DNA of 64,000 nt from Desmodus rotundus (Eukaryota; Chordata; Mammalia; Chiroptera; Phyllostomidae): assembly GCF_022682495.2 (NCBI RefSeq), contig NC_071390.1, forward strand, positions 170,587,220 to 170,651,219. The letters run 5' to 3'. Of this stretch, positions 12,780 through 25,594 are shown one piece after another. The notes beneath the pieces were generated by a model. The model did not search any database, had not been told where the DNA came from, and worked only from the letters and a program-made list of their open reading frames with translations. Position 1 is the stretch's first letter. Every line of letters starts with the position of its first letter. The translations under genes and the position numbers were made by a program.

Positions 12780-13284
12780 AGTCAGAACTACTGAGTTAGC
12801 GAGATGGAGTTGCCAAGGAGAGTTTGTAATTATATCACTAGGCAATAGAGTGTAAAAATGCATTCCAAAGTAGGGAAGTGACATGACTGGAGTTGATTTT
12901 TAGGAACATTAAACTGGAAATTGAATTTCAGAGCAGGTGGAGACAATGAGCAGAGAGGTCCTATTGGGCCATGATGGTGGAGGAAGACAGGGCGTCTGCA
13001 GTGACCTAGGAAGTTTCCCTTGGTGAATGTTAAGTAATAAAGGAGAAAGTTGGGCTCAGGTCAAAATATAAGGTCTTAAATGTAAGTTAAGCCTACTGTC
13101 ATGGGGAAAGCTTGAAACCACTTGAATTTTCTGATTAGGGGAATAACAAAATTCAAAAAGTGAAAAGTATTTGGGGAAGACAAGTGTAATAATTAGAAAG
13201 CAGGCATTGAAGACCACATTGGTTTGGGGATATTTTGTACATAAATATGGGAAGGTATTGCGGGATCATGGGTTTTTAGAATTA
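12780..13284 (-). mobile_element. L2 LINE fragment
   Basis: Reversed L2 inner phrases are visible, such as agggaagtgacatgactggagttgatttttaggaaca and gagaggtcctattgggccatgatggtgg. It could be the continuation of the L2 at 11.2-12.3 kb, split by the MIR. Confidence 0.4.
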
Positions 13285-14382
13285 CTACTGTTAAAATGTC
13301 CATTCTAGCCAAAGCAATCTAAATATTCAGTATAATCCCTCCCAAAATTCCATGGCATTTTTCATAGAAATAGACCAAACCATTCTAAACCAGAAAAGAC
13401 CCTGTATACCCAAAGCAATCCTGAGAAAGAAGAACTAAGTTGGAGGCTCCTTCTCCTTGAATTGAACTATATTATGGAGCTATAGTAATCAAAACAGTAT
13501 GGCACTGGCATTAAAAACAGACTCATAAACCAATGGAACAGAATAGAGTGCCCAGAAATAAACCTGTGCATATATGGTCAGTTCATTTAAGAAGAAGTTT
13601 CCAAAAACATAGTGAAAGGATAGCTCTTCAATAAATGATGTTGGGAAAACTAGACAGCCACATGCAAAAGAATGAAACTGGAACCCATCTTACACAATAC
13701 ACAAAAATTGAGTCAACATGGATTAAAGACTGGAACTTATGGTCTGAAACCATAAAGCTCCTAGAAGAAAATGTAAGATGTAGACTTTTTGACATCAATC
13801 TTAGCAACGATTTCTCGATTTCTTGGATTTGGCATCAAAAGCAAAGACTGGGAAAGCAAAAATAGAAAAGTGGAATATATCAAACTTAAAAGGTTCTACA
13901 CAGCAAAGCAAACCATAAACAAAATGAAAACCCATCTACAGAATGAGAAAAAATTATTTGCGAATCATATATCTGACAAGCACTTACTATCCAAGATATA
14001 TAATGTATACATGCAATTCAATAGCAAAACTCACTATACAATCTAATGAAAAATAGGTAGAGAAGCTAAATAAAATATTTTTTAAAGAAGGAACACAAAT
14101 GGCCAACAGGTCCATGAAAAATGTTAAATATCACTACAGAAATCAAGTGCAAATTAAAACCACAATGAGATATCACCCACACCTGTTGGAATGGCTACTG
14201 TCGAAATGACAAGAAATAAGAAGCGTTGCTAAGGATGAGAGGAAGGGAATCCTTGTGCACTGTTTGTAGGAATGTAATTTGGTGCAGCCACTATGGAAAA
14301 CAGTATCTTAAAGAGATACCTGCACGTCCATGATCACTACAGCATTACTTACAATAACATAGAAACAGCCTAAGTTTCCATC

Positions 14383-14402
14383 AATGAATGAATGAATGAA
14401 TG
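14383..14402. repeat. Short (AATG)n run
   Basis: Five AATG units lie at the L1 position that normally reads catcaatagatgaatgg, so it is a local expansion inside the L1 remnant. Confidence 0.8.
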
Positions 14403-14465
14403 GTAAAAAATGTAGATAAGGAAATAAGCAAAATTAGAAAGATACAATGAAATAATATTCAGCTC

Positions 14466-14597
14466 TACAGGGTGAGGAGAAAGTAGGTTTACATTTGTGA
14501 GTACAGGAAACAGAGTTTAATCTTGCATTAATATGTTTTGATTATTGTATTATTTTCCATACAAACAACTATAAACCTACTTTTGCCCCACCCTGTA
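14466..14597. mobile_element. mariner-type MITE inserted in L1
   Basis: The ends are inverted repeats starting TACAGGGTG and ending CACCCTGTA; 23 of the first 26 bases pair across the element. TA lies at both edges, the expected Tc1/mariner target duplication. At 132 bp it has no coding capacity. It interrupts the L1 3' region, so it inserted later than that L1. Confidence 0.88.
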
Positions 14598-15287
14598 TAA
14601 AAAGAAGAAATCCTGCCATTTGGGACAACATGGACGGACCCTGAGGGCACCATGCTAAGTGAAAAAAGTCAGACAGAGAAAGACAAATACTGCAAGCTGT
14701 GTGAGCTCACGTACACGTGGGATCTAACTGGAATGAACTGGAGGCACACGGGTGAGGGTGGGGGGTGGGGGAAAAGGTTGAAGATGGCCGACGTGTACAA
14801 ACTCCTGGTTAGCATTAGTCAGTTCTGGGGATGTACCGTACCACATGGGGACTACAGTTAAAGATACACAGTATTCTGTATTTGAAAACTACAAAAGCGC
14901 TCATCGCAAGAAAAAAAAAATGTATCGCCGTGTAAGGTAATGGCTGTTGACTAAATTCACTGTGGTCATCATTTTGTAATACACACATAAATCAAAGCAT
15001 TATGTTGCTCATGTGCAATAAAACGAACACAATGTCAGATGTCAGGAATGTCTTAGTCAACCTGGGAAAATACCATGTCTCCCCCCAAAATGATTACTGC
15101 AAATACTCAAGCAGAATAATTTGGAATTTACCCCCCAAAATTAAAATATTAAATACCTTAAACTTGCAAGTTCATTTTCTGAGATGGTAAAAAAGTAAGA
15201 CAGACTTTCCATTGTGATGCTAATCTTGACAGGAAAGATTTGAATGAGGGTGAACATAAGTAGTTTGAAATAGCAAAGGCTCTTCGT

Positions 15288-15475
15288 ATTTGTGAGTATA
15301 AAAGACCCATGGACATCAACAACAGGGTGGGGATTGACTGTGGGGTGGAGGGTGGGCAGGGCAGGGGAGAGCAAAAAGGGGGTATGAATTGGGGCAACTG
15401 TAAGAGAACAGCAATAAAACAATTAAATTTTTTTAAAAAATTAAAAAAATAAATTGAAAAAAACCTCATCTCAAA
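15288..15475 (+). mobile_element. L1 3' UTR end, young bat-type, 5'-truncated
   Basis: It contains aaaagacccatggacatcaacaacagggtgggg, a G-rich run, ggggcaactgtaagagaacagcaataaaac and an A/T-rich tail. The same order, with a closely related opening, is seen at 48676-48805. Confidence 0.7.
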
Positions 15476-15744
15476 ATTTACAAAAAAGAAAACAGATACA
15501 GCCTCCCAGAGCCAGACCTGAGCAGCGGCCCTGGTTGTTATCGGCCAGGAGACCCTGGGGTTTCCCACTTCCGATCCTCTCTCTTCTACCACCGCCAGCC
15601 CATCCCCAAATGAATCAGCTCCTTCTCCCCATTCTCCACTGCCAGGACATCACATTAAACATTCACCACCATTTCTTACGACTGAGTTTCCAAGCTGATC
15701 TCTGCCTTGATTATTTCTTTCCAATGCATCCTCCACACTGGCAC

Positions 15745-16330
15745 CACACTTAAAAAAAAATGCAATCACATCAGACTACCTCCTTTTGAAATCTGGCTCA
15801 TCTCTGGTGAAGAGACACCCAGTCCAAACCTTTAGGAGTTTTCACTGTTATCATACATCCTTCTACACCCCATACCCAATGCAACAGCAAATCCGCATGA
15901 CTCTCTCCAAAGGATATCCGGAATCTGGCCTATCTGTACCTCTGCCCCCCTGGCAAAGCCCTCATCCCCTCTCGTCTGGGTTATTTTCACAGCCTACTAA
16001 CCATCTCTGCTTCTCTTGCCTTTCTGTACCCCTGCCTTGCTACATCCCTTATCAAAACTCTTCACTGATGCCCCATATTTCTACAAGGGAAAGCACAGAG
16101 TATCACAGAGGTCAACAGGTCCCCAAAACAAACTGGTCAGCACACCCTCTTTTACCTCATCTCCCTCTATGGCCCTCACCCGCTCTCCTCCAGCCATGCC
16201 AGCCTTCTCGGATGTTCTTAAAAACTTCACTCTTCTCTCACTTACTGGATATTTTTTGTGCCTCTGTTTCCACAGCAGAATTTCATTTATTCATTCTCTG
16301 CTCTTAATTCATCTTTTATAAAACCATCTT
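15745..16330 (+). mobile_element. L2-like LINE fragment
   Basis: It has the layout of the 3' part of L2: aatgcaatcacatcagactacctcc, gaatctggcctatctgtacc, and ctctcctccagccatgccagcc. The overlapping open frames here (up to 173 codons at 15786-16307) are repeat shadows. Confidence 0.4.
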
Positions 16331-16334
16331 TCCA

Positions 16335-17955
16335 AACCTCTCAGGTTTTGAAAATTCTCTTTTTTTGTTATAAGTACTTAGCTTCTATCACCACGAGATG
16401 GAGAGTAAAACATTACAAGACCCAGAGCAAACAGTACCTCCTTCAACTTAATTTTTCTCCAATTCCCCCGCCAAGCTCAGTGCTAGGATCGCTGTAACCT
16501 GGGAGCTATGTGATGCTGAGCTAGGGACTTAGCCTCTTTCCCCAACTGCTTATCTGTAAAGCAAGATGTTACAAATATCTCTTAGGGCCATTTTGCCTTG
16601 TCTAAGCAACATTATTTTTATTAATACAAATCAGTATTTAATTAGATACAATTATTGCATAGTTCTAAAATATAATTATTTTTTATTAGTGAGTACATTT
16701 TTTCTTCTTCTGTACTCTTAAAGTGACTTGCACACACAGTTATTATAAAACTTCGAACATTTTACTTGCATTCTTAGGGAACTGCCTCTCCTGGTAGGCA
16801 ATGTAATAAATGAAGGCAGGGATTTTATTCATCTTGTTTTTGCAGAACTCCTGGGATATAACAGGCCGTCAGTAAGGGAGGTGGGGAAAGGAAAAGGAGT
16901 TCTAAAGAAAAAACTTACAGAACATGACGACTTGCTGGAGGTACACGCGTTAGAGACAGAGATGCTGCGTGTAAGCCTGTGCTTGGCACCCTGCTAAGTA
17001 GCCATATCTGATGTTATAGACACAATGAGGGGCAACCAGGAGGGAAAACCGGGCCTCTGAGAGGGTGTTAGACCCATTGGCACCAAGGCAGCACCGAAGA
17101 GGTGAAAGGCAATACTTCACAAGATGCTGGAGATAAGAAACTAGAGCTCAGTGAAGAGATCAGAGTGAAACACCGATTAACGTGCTGTTGTGCCATGGTG
17201 AGAACCAAACTATGCACTCCGTAGAGAAGGGTTCTTTCCGGCGGTATGTGTGACACATGTCAAACGGACAGGTTGCTGTCCTAGATGATTCGTGTACTCA
17301 AAATTTCAATATTTGAAAGTGGGAAAGTCAGCTGTGTTCCTTCCTCACTCTCACTGTTACTCTCTCGTTAAACCAAAGCATTTGTTGGCAGCATAAAATC
17401 TGATACAGTTATAGCTTTGTGAGAGTTCTTTCTCTGGTATCAGGCTTTTAATCACCCACTTGACTGCTGCTTCTTGATTAAGTGGGTCTGTCTCTTCCAC
17501 ATACTGCCTTTCTTTTCCAGGTCTTGATATTATTCTACGTAGAGGAGATTCTTTTATCATTCTCTGTCAGCTGTATGAACGGTCTGTGTTCAGAGGTGGT
17601 TGGGGATGTTGCTCCACTGAAAACTGTTTTGTCATTGAAAGCCTGCAGGAAATTCTAGCACTCAGCTACCAAAGCTTTATCAGCAGTAATAATAGATTAT
17701 CTATTTTTCTTCTAATCGCTAATGTACTTGGAAAACACAGTGCTTTCTTTCTCTTAATAAAAAGTGTCAGTAGAAGTTTTTTACACAACTTACCAGCAAT
17801 TGTAAGACTCCACAGATATTTAAGTGTGGAAAAACACTCATTTCAGAATAGATGGAATAAGATAACACCCAAAACTAACATATACAGGGCAATTACTTAC
17901 TGCCACACAGCACACTTCAATTTACTTATTTCCATAATCACATCAGGATGCACTT
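16335..17955. other. Unique intronic sequence, nothing recognised
   Basis: I see no repeat, RNA or coding signal. An open frame of 127 codons at 17586-17969 (plus) shows no domain or codon bias I can identify. Confidence 0.4.
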
Positions 17956-17959
17956 TTTA

Positions 17960-18095
17960 TTCCATTTAAAGATAAGGAGCTGAAGTTTACAGCGGTTGCA
18001 TAATTTCCCTGTAGTCAGTGAGCTAGTAAACTAGTGGTTCAGGGATTCGAACTTGGCTCTGCTATCCTCCAAACCTCACACACTGAACCACGCTG
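17960..18095 (-). repeat. MIR SINE fragment
   Basis: Phrases taaagataaggagctgaagtttacagcggttgca, gtcagtgagctagtaaa and gggattcgaacttggctctgc match the MIR reverse complement. Confidence 0.7.
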
Positions 18096-18547
18096 CCTCG
18101 CGTCATGCAAGAGGTGACTTCTGAAGAAGTCTGGCTCTCTGGAGCTGTGGTTTCAAAATGAGGTTGTAGGATCACCCACAGAAATCCTCTGCGGGGGTTG
18201 TTTAACACACAGACAGACCTCTGAGCTCCGCTCCAGAAACACTATGCAGAGCCCCTCGGGGAGATGCCCAGCAACCTGTCCGCTAGGTCACTGTGATGTC
18301 CACTGTCTTTGAACCCCATGTCAGTAGCCCTTTGGAATATATCCCATAAATGGTATTTTCTAGTGTTCGGATTGGTTTATAAGCATGACATTCCTTTATG
18401 TGCATCCAGTTGGAAGTAGTGAATGCCAATAGTAAACAAAAAATGGGAAGCACCATTAAAGCCAAGAATATGCATAGCGTAAAAGGTACAGGTGTGCACG
18501 CTCACACACACACACATATACATGTATGATATAAGAGGCCAATTTTT

Positions 18548-18665
18548 ACTGTGGTAAAATACACACACCATAAACGTGAATATTTTAACCACTTTGATGC
18601 ACAGCGCACTGACATCAAGTGCACTCACGCTGGGCGACCATCCCCTCCATAGATCTCCAAACCTT
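18548..18665 (+). mobile_element. L1 3' UTR fragment (old L1M-type)
   Basis: It matches the old L1 tail pattern: actgtggtaaaatacacacaccataaa, ttttaaccactttgatgcacag and catcaagtgcactcacgctgggcgaccatc. A short CA run precedes it at about 18501-18514. Confidence 0.6.
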
Positions 18666-19750
18666 TGAGAGTCCAAGTTCAAAACACTGTTTTCACAATG
18701 TACTAATCTTACAACCAGGATACTAGCTTTGAAATAATAAATAATTCACAATGTAAATAATTTTTCTTTTTCTTCTCTTCAAAATAGTATCATAACAATG
18801 CTTCATATTCACAACAATCTTTCCAAGTGATACTTAAGTCACCTTTTGGGTCATTTGTCAGTACTCCTACTTAGTACATTTGGGGATGAGGTACTCAATT
18901 GGGTAGAGCCATCAGGTAATCGAAGATCTTAAAAGTAGCATCTGGCAACGAATAACAAAATAACCTCCCTCTTTGCCTTTTGTAAGAAAGGCCATTGAGC
19001 TCACAACCCACGCTTCCTGGTAACCCACGTTCTTTGGTCACCTCTGAGCACATACATAAGATAACTGCAGTGGCCTGGGAACGCCCCCTGCTGGCATGAG
19101 ATTCGCAAGGCAGTGTACCGGGACAGGTCTGGACTTGGGTTTGGATAAATAACTGGGGCTTCACGCCGTAAGCATATGGGGCCCAGTGATCTTGGCTAAG
19201 TTACTGAGATTTTCTGAATCATGTTTTATTTTCTCTAACTCTAGAAACACTAGCCGACTTTTCTGTGTTGAGGTTCCCATGGGGACTGGAGGCTGATGGA
19301 TTCTGCGCGGAGGTGTGATGCGCCTTGCCTGACCTTGGCACACAGCCACTCACGCGTGCATGTTACTTTCCGGCACTGCCAGAGTTCCATGTAGTTCAAT
19401 TCAGGAAACGTTTTTTGAGGGCAGTGTGTGCTGAACACACTTCTGTTCTTAGAAATAAATGATGAAAATAATATTGTGCCTGCACTCAAGGAGTTCAGAT
19501 TCAGGAAGGGAAAGCAGGCAAGGGAGGTGACCCTTATACTGCTGAATTGATGAAAATATCAGCAAGGAAATATACAAAGTGTTTCAAAATACAGATATCA
19601 ACTAAAAAAGCGTTTCTTGATAATTATGAAAAAACCTAAATGAAAGACAAGCTTCAGTTAAAAAAACACGTACACATCAGAAGTTGATAAATACAGTTAG
19701 CAAATATCGTATCTCAATAAATTATGAGTTCCCCCAACGAGAAATGTTTT
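18666..19750. other. Unique intronic sequence
   Basis: No gene is seen. The phrase cctgcactcaaggagttcagattcagg near 19480 resembles an old L2 or MIR-family segment, too short to name. Confidence 0.4.
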
Positions 19751-19754
19751 TGTG

Positions 19755-20040
19755 ATAGGCTTAACAGCTTTACTGAGGTACAATTTATATACCCAAATAT
19801 TACCTATTTGAACTGTCAAATTTCATGGTTTTTGGATTGTTTATGGAGTTGCGTACTCACCATAATCTAATTTTAGAACATTTCCATTACTACTGGAGAC
19901 TATTCATTAGCAGTCACTCCCCTTTCCCTCCTCCACACTATAACATGTATGCGTGTTTCATTTTTTATTGTCAAATAGTATTCCATTGTATGGATATGCC
20001 ACAATTTGTTTATGCACTCTTCAGTTGACAGATGCAACTG
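19755..20040 (+). mobile_element. L1 3' UTR fragment (old L1M-type)
   Basis: Typical order: taacagctttactgaggtacaatttatatacc, gtcaaatagtattccattgtatggatatgccacaatttgtttatgcactcttcagttga. It is an ancient, coding-free remnant. Confidence 0.75.
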
Positions 20041-20959
20041 ACTTTGTAAGGCAATTTCAAAAATCAATAACTACCTCTGCTGGAGACTAGTATATTTAGT
20101 ACCCTCTTTAGGTCTTTCATGACATTTCTGCACTTGATTTAATATTTCTTAATGTATCATAAGTCCAGTTATTAGTCCATGGCTATCATAGAATGGCTAC
20201 TGCTTTAGACCATTCAAGCTACTGCTTAAATCCTTTCAGACACCACGCTCTCTTCAAAGGCATCTTTGTTTTGGTTCAACTCCATATATTGGATTATCAT
20301 CTTCTTCCCCTACTTTTACCTCAATCAACCCACACCAGTTTTATAAAACAAGATATATTCTTTTGGTCATGCTCAGAGAATTTGTACAGATGATAGAGAC
20401 AGCGCATGATTTGTTTTGAACTTAGGATAAAATTGATTTACAAAGTGAGAATATATGCATTTCCTACTAATGCTTTCTGTGCACATATATGTTCTGTATT
20501 ATATAGAGCTGAACAAATATTAAATAATAAATGTTTTCTAGATCTGTGCATTGTGACACAGTGAGGCAGAGAGAAAGACACGCATAAACACATACAGACA
20601 GAGAGAGAGAGAAAAAGCTCATCATATGCAAACATGGTTTTATAAAGAGGGATATTAGTTATGTAGACAACACCATCTTACTACCTGTAACTTAGGCAGG
20701 AAAATTGTGAAATATTATGATCAAAGAAAGTTTTTAATTTTGGATTGTAAAAGACCTCAATTATTTTCAATTTAAAACAAACCTATAACTACTAAAATGA
20801 TCATTATAAGTCTCACCTGAGGAATTCTCTGGAATATTCTCCATTAAAAAAAAAGGAGATAGGTTAAAAATAATTGCCAGACATGTTTATCCTAAACACT
20901 CGTTACAGATCCTCATTTAATCTTTCTATTTCTAAAAAAGAAAAGGCAGCTTTCAAGAC

Positions 20960-21345
20960 TATGCTTTTATTAATTGTCATGTCTTTGTCTCCAGCTTGTT
21001 CTAAAGATCTGTAAAAGGTAAATGTAATCTCACGGTGCTGAAATACTGAATCAGCTTTTAACCAAAGAGCCAATCCTGCAGAGCCGCTATTTTATTGCTC
21101 ACGAAGTATGGTTGCCAGTTGAGTATCCCATTAACCTCAGAGTGCAATGATATCATTTTAATTATATAAATTGAAACAGCAATGTATAATCCCTATATCA
21201 TGTAAAAATGGATTCACTTTATGTGAAAGTGTCTCAACTATCTTTCTCTATGAAGCAATAAATCTGCTTTAGATGGCAAACCTGCCTGTAAATTTAATTA
21301 CTGGTAATTTTATTTTCCTCCATGGTGTAACCTCTCTTAGAGTCT
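20960..21345. promoter_or_regulatory. Candidate conserved noncoding block (AT-rich, homeodomain-type sites)
   Basis: This is a unique block free of recognised repeats, with TAATTA cores at 21159-21164 and 21295-21300, a TAATTG near 20970 and a gccaat box near 21069. Such blocks are often enhancers in introns of developmental genes. This is inference from texture; conservation was not measured. Confidence 0.2.
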
Positions 21346-22019
21346 GACCAGGAATATCATAAATCTGTACTTCCATGGACTCCTTGGGAAACTACTGAGT
21401 AATGACAAATGAGTATTTACCCAGATTTCAACTTAGAAAAGCAAATAAATATAAATGTGTGTGCGAAATAATGATGCCAACCTTGAATCATCACAGATTA
21501 AGTTCCTAACTTGTTAAAAAGTATAGTTTAGTTACTGAAACTCTTTTTGTTATAACATATTGCCAGATAATTCTTTTCATGGAAGAGAGTTATTTTCATG
21601 TATTCAAGATCCAAAGAGCTGTGTGTGAATTTAAAAAAAAAAAAGTTTCCCATACGAGAGATGTATTTGCCTTCATTTAAGAGAAAAACTAGTTTGTGTA
21701 TATAGTACAGTCTTGCATGTAAAATTATCTGGTATCGTTAGAGGATGTCAAGGATTTTACCACAAGGAACTCACGCAAGCCTGGAGAGAAGCTAGCAGGT
21801 ACCGGAGAAGGGTCCCCATCAGGGCTTTCTCGCCTTCCTTAGAATCCCCTACAGGGTAGCTATTTCTAAAGGGAGCAGAGAGGAAGCACGATGAGGGAGG
21901 GTGAAAAGCAGTGCATTTCAAGGATGATTAAATATGGCCCACACCAGGTGAGAACAATTATGTGTCTTCCTGGGAACAGGGAAGAGTTCAATGAGTGTTT
22001 AAGAGCCACGCCACTCCAG

Positions 22020-22245
22020 TAAGAGGGTCTGGACCCACACATCTGGGTGCTGCCTCTTCCAGGCTTTGTTACTTAAAGCAAGCCATTCCCTCTCTCTAAA
22101 CCTTCTCCCCCTTCATCTCTGCAAAATGGGGTGGGTAATAAAACCACCTGCCTGATGAGGTCACTGCTTTAAAGAGCCGAGCTGAGGCCTGTGCAATGCT
22201 TGGAGTGCTCAGCATAGAGAAAGCACCAATAAAGGCTAGACCTGC
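22020..22245 (+). repeat. MIR SINE
   Basis: It follows the MIR sense order: ctggacccacacatctgggtgctgcc, aagccattccctctctctaaacc, cttcatctctgcaaaatgggg, and gtgcaatgcttggagtgctcagcatagag. Confidence 0.7.
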
Positions 22246-22329
22246 CGTGAGCCACGTGTGATGATGTATCTGTCCTTCTGTTCCCTCCTGTGGGTTTCTT
22301 GTGGGCTTCGTCCCCACCTCAGTCATCTA

Positions 22330-22527
22330 TGAGTTTTATCCTGGAAATGCCATTTATTAGCTCTATAACCTTGAGTTAGTTTTTTTTTAACTTCTCTAAG
22401 CTTTAATTTCCCAATCTTTAAGGCTATTAGTTTAGAACATTATACAAGGCTGTTAGAAAGATTACATGGAATACTTAGCACAGGACCTAATATTAATAAA
22501 TATGCAGGAAATGTTACATGTTATCAT
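22330..22527 (+). repeat. MIR SINE
   Basis: Sense MIR phrases: gccatttattagctctataaccttgagttag, ctaagctttaatttcccaatctttaa, and attacatggaatacttagcacagg. It lies just downstream of another MIR in the same orientation. Confidence 0.65.
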
Positions 22528-23499
22528 TTAATGTAAGACTACATACCAACAAACAGGACTTTCAAAGATGGACTGTAACGTAGACAAGATTCTAGCACAC
22601 CAATTACATCTAACAAAATATGATGCAGGATAAAACAGAAGAGCCTTTTGCATCATTAAACACGGTGTCTGTGAATTACATTGCTGTCATTACCAATATA
22701 TACTTAAAAGAATCCCAGTAAGCACCGAGCTATTTGGAGATACATTTTAAATTCAGGAAGTTTAAGTTTATCGTATACCGTTTCTGAATTACAAAGAATA
22801 AGGGGTTCATAACTCGTATCCGGTTATGTCATAATGTTCTGAATATAAAAAGCCGTTTTATAATTTTTGAAAGGCAATCTTGAGCTAATGTTTCCACTTA
22901 ATGCATAAACCACTCGTGATTATGCAGCTAGGAGACATTTTCAGGGAACAGAAGCCATATTTTCATGATATCGTGACTTCTGAAGTATATCTAAAAGAGA
23001 ATTAACCCTAGATATACAATCGGAGAAGCCACATCTGGTTCTAAACAAGGTGAGCTCCCCTGGGATGGCTTCTACAGAGGAAGAGAGCGGGGCTGAGCAT
23101 GGGTCTCCAACCCCCCCACCCCACTCATCTGCCCTCCCGGTCCACTGCCTGCTTCCCCACGTCCCACATTGATGGGGCAGAAAGGAAACCACTATGATGC
23201 AGAGAGATTTAAACAAGATTTAGAAAAGTCAGAGAACCTAGAGCTGTGTTCATGTAAGAAAGGAAGAGGAAGGAAAGAAGAGAGGGCAGAGAGAAAGAAG
23301 GAGTAACAGAGAGGAGGGTGACAAAAAAAAAGACAGAATGAGAATAAGTGGAAGAAATGATAGGCGCTGCTGAGCAAAATGAACAAGATGTCAACTTGTG
23401 CACAAGAGGGAAGACTCAGCTGAATGGTGATTCAAACTATGCAATTTCTCTCTTTCACGTACTTAGCAGGAATGTGTTTCTTCTGTGAGACATTGTTCT

Positions 23500-23675
23500 A
23501 TTGCTTTACACACATCATACATTTAACTCACAACACTAAGAAGTAGGTATTCCCTCGAACACACGGATGAGGAGACACAGCCTTAGAAAAGAAAGGGACT
23601 TACCCGAGTCCTTATCAGATACCAGGGATAAAGAAGTGAACAGAACAAAGCCCTGCTCTCAGGAAGCTAAGACAA
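23500..23675 (-). repeat. MIR fragment followed by L2-like end
   Basis: cacacatcatacatttaactcacaacactaagaagtaggtattcc and gatgaggagacacagccttag match reversed MIR. accagggataaagaagtgaacagaacaaagccctgctctcagg resembles reversed L2. Confidence 0.5.
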
Positions 23676-23679
23676 AAAT

Positions 23680-25355
23680 GTTACAGGTTGGATTTGTTCT
23701 GGATTTGGAAAGATGCTAAGAGTCTGCATGAGAGAAAGTACCGATGCATCTAATATGCATATTTAATGCATGATTCATATCTATCCACTAGGTAAAGTTT
23801 TCTTTAGCTTGTGACACAGATTTTGACATTAGAACACCTCATCAATTCTACTTTGACAATGTCGGCTTATACAATTTCAATGAGACTAAATTTACTTAAC
23901 ATGTCCAATGCAACTCAAATACTTTGTGTTTCTGCCAGCTGTCACTGGGCATTTTGACCCACCACACTATACTGAATCTCTTTTAATATCATATGTCACA
24001 GCATTCGAGTTCAAGTTCATGGAGAATGGCACTCCAGCTTTATTGACTCTTCCATTTGCTTAAACTCTATTCAGATGCCAGAGTAAACCCAGGCACAATT
24101 TTGCTGCGTAAGTCCATCTGTTGGCCCTGAATTGATTCTGCTCGACAACTGTTCCCAAAAAGCACTTAAATCAATTTGCTACAAAAGTACTGCATAAAAT
24201 GATATATGCACAAACTATACGTAGTTATTATTCATAGAAAATTAACCCCAACAGATTCAGAACTCACATTTCAGTTCTCAGTCACAGAGGATCTTTGTGA
24301 GAAATGGCCATTGATAAAATAATTCCAACACACCTATGCCATTTATGTGTGTTGGTAGGAAATTAACCAGCAAAGTATGAATAGTTTTCTTTTTACAAGA
24401 TCTTGGGAAATTTTATACCTCCTAACAAAACTCAATAAAGCCTTTTCTTCTTGTAATTTTTTTTATTTTTTTAGCGTCATTACCAGGGCCCACAGGGGCC
24501 ATCTGCAAGGGAAACAGTGTCTGCACTCAGTGAGGCTTAAAAAAAGTCAGTGGATCAAAGTTTGCCTTTATCAGACACGTGGGTGGAAGTTTTCCTGTAG
24601 GGCGCACGTTTGAAAACAGGGTAGCGTCCCGTCCACCTGCGGTGATTTACGTTCTCTTGGACAGTTGGGCAGGTGTGGAACGAAGTAAAACTTCCCGGCC
24701 CTTCTACTCCAATGGCTATCATTTCCTCTTTCTGATATCAGAGCGATGTACCATGAGAAATTCGGGTAGGAGAAAGTGGAATAGAACTGTAAAAATCTAA
24801 AATGTGCTTACAATGCAAAATTCTAACATAAAATTAATTTGGGATGCTCCGTTTTTAATGTCCCATTGAAGGAAATGTAGCCTAACACACAGGTATCCAC
24901 CCGACTCAGTCAGTTTGATGGGATTTCATAGTCATTCTTGCAGCATCACTAGAGGGGGGGGGCAACACTATTTTGATTTTATGTATGGAGAGACAGAAGT
25001 ACATCTACTTCTCTCATGCTCTATTAGAGATCAAAGAAGTATCGGGAACGCAAGATGAAGAGTCAGTTAGCCAACTCTATTTCGATTAAGTTCAGACTGT
25101 ATCAAAGGTACGTTTCCTCGCATCAGAAAACTGAAGTGGATGACACTGAAAATAAAAAAGGCTACAGGTTCTGTCACTGACTCTACCCCAGCAGGTTGGC
25201 TATGTCAAGTCCTGCGTTCAGGAACACGGGCAAAGGCACCGAGCTGTCATTCTGGAAATAAATCGCAGCAGCGGGGTCCGGACTGTATTTTAACTTGTTT
25301 ATTAGCAAGGTATACATTAAGTGGCTTCAATCTTCTCTTTTTTAATTTAAATACT
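23680..25355. other. Unique intronic sequence
   Basis: No confident repeat or gene. 24450-24790 is somewhat richer in GC and CpG than its surroundings, with no coding pattern. A run of nine G lies near 24954. Confidence 0.4.
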
Positions 25356-25363
25356 CTAGCTTT

Positions 25364-25594
25364 CTCTCTGGCTGATGTGGCTCAGTGGGTTAAGTGTCAG
25401 CCTGCAAACCATAAGGTCGCCAGTTTGGTTCCCGACCAGGGCACATGCCTGGGTTGTGGGTAAGGTCCCTGGCTGGGGCCATGTGAGAGGCAGCCAGCTG
25501 ATGTTTCTCTCTCACATCGATGTTTCCCTCGCTTCCTCTCTTTCTCCCTCCCTTCCCTTCTCTCCTAAAATAAATAAATAAAATCTTTAAAAAA
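25364..25594 (+). mobile_element. VES SINE, full length
   Basis: Head tctctggctgatgtggctcagtgggttaag, middle ccaggg cacatgcctgggttgtggg, gatgtttctctctcacatcgatg, CT-rich stretch, and tail taaataaataaaatcttt. It is flanked by the 7-bp duplication tagcttt (25357-25363 and 25595-25601). The internal promoter B box is decayed (gccagtttggttccc), so it is probably silent. Confidence 0.92.

Larger units (their letters stand above)
13285..15010 (+). mobile_element. L1 LINE remnant: end of ORF2 plus 3' region
   Basis: The sequence reads through the 3' part of an L1 second open frame (reverse-transcriptase protein). Recognisable phrases are ttaaaatgtccattctagccaaagcaat, caaaacagtatggcactggcatt, ggaacagaatagagtgcccagaaataa and attaaagactggaactta. 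It then continues into the tail (gtgaaaaaagtcagacagagaaagacaaatac, catgctaagtg). Stops and frameshifts break it; the longest intact pieces are about 76 and 85 residues (13635-13865 and 13789-14046). A mariner MITE sits inside at 14466-14597. It is dead and older than the VES copies. Confidence 0.85.

Noticed and set aside
13635..14046. Two overlapping open frames that look like a protein
   Set aside because: They are broken pieces of an L1 second open frame, not a host gene.
15158..15592. 144-codon open frame on the minus strand
   Set aside because: It lies across an L1 3' end and its A-rich tail read backwards; the protein is low-complexity and matches no family.
15786..16307. 173-codon open frame on the plus strand, the longest in the window
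   Set aside because: It overlaps L2-like text and has no domain; a second overlapping frame is nearly as long, as expected of C/T-rich DNA with few stops.
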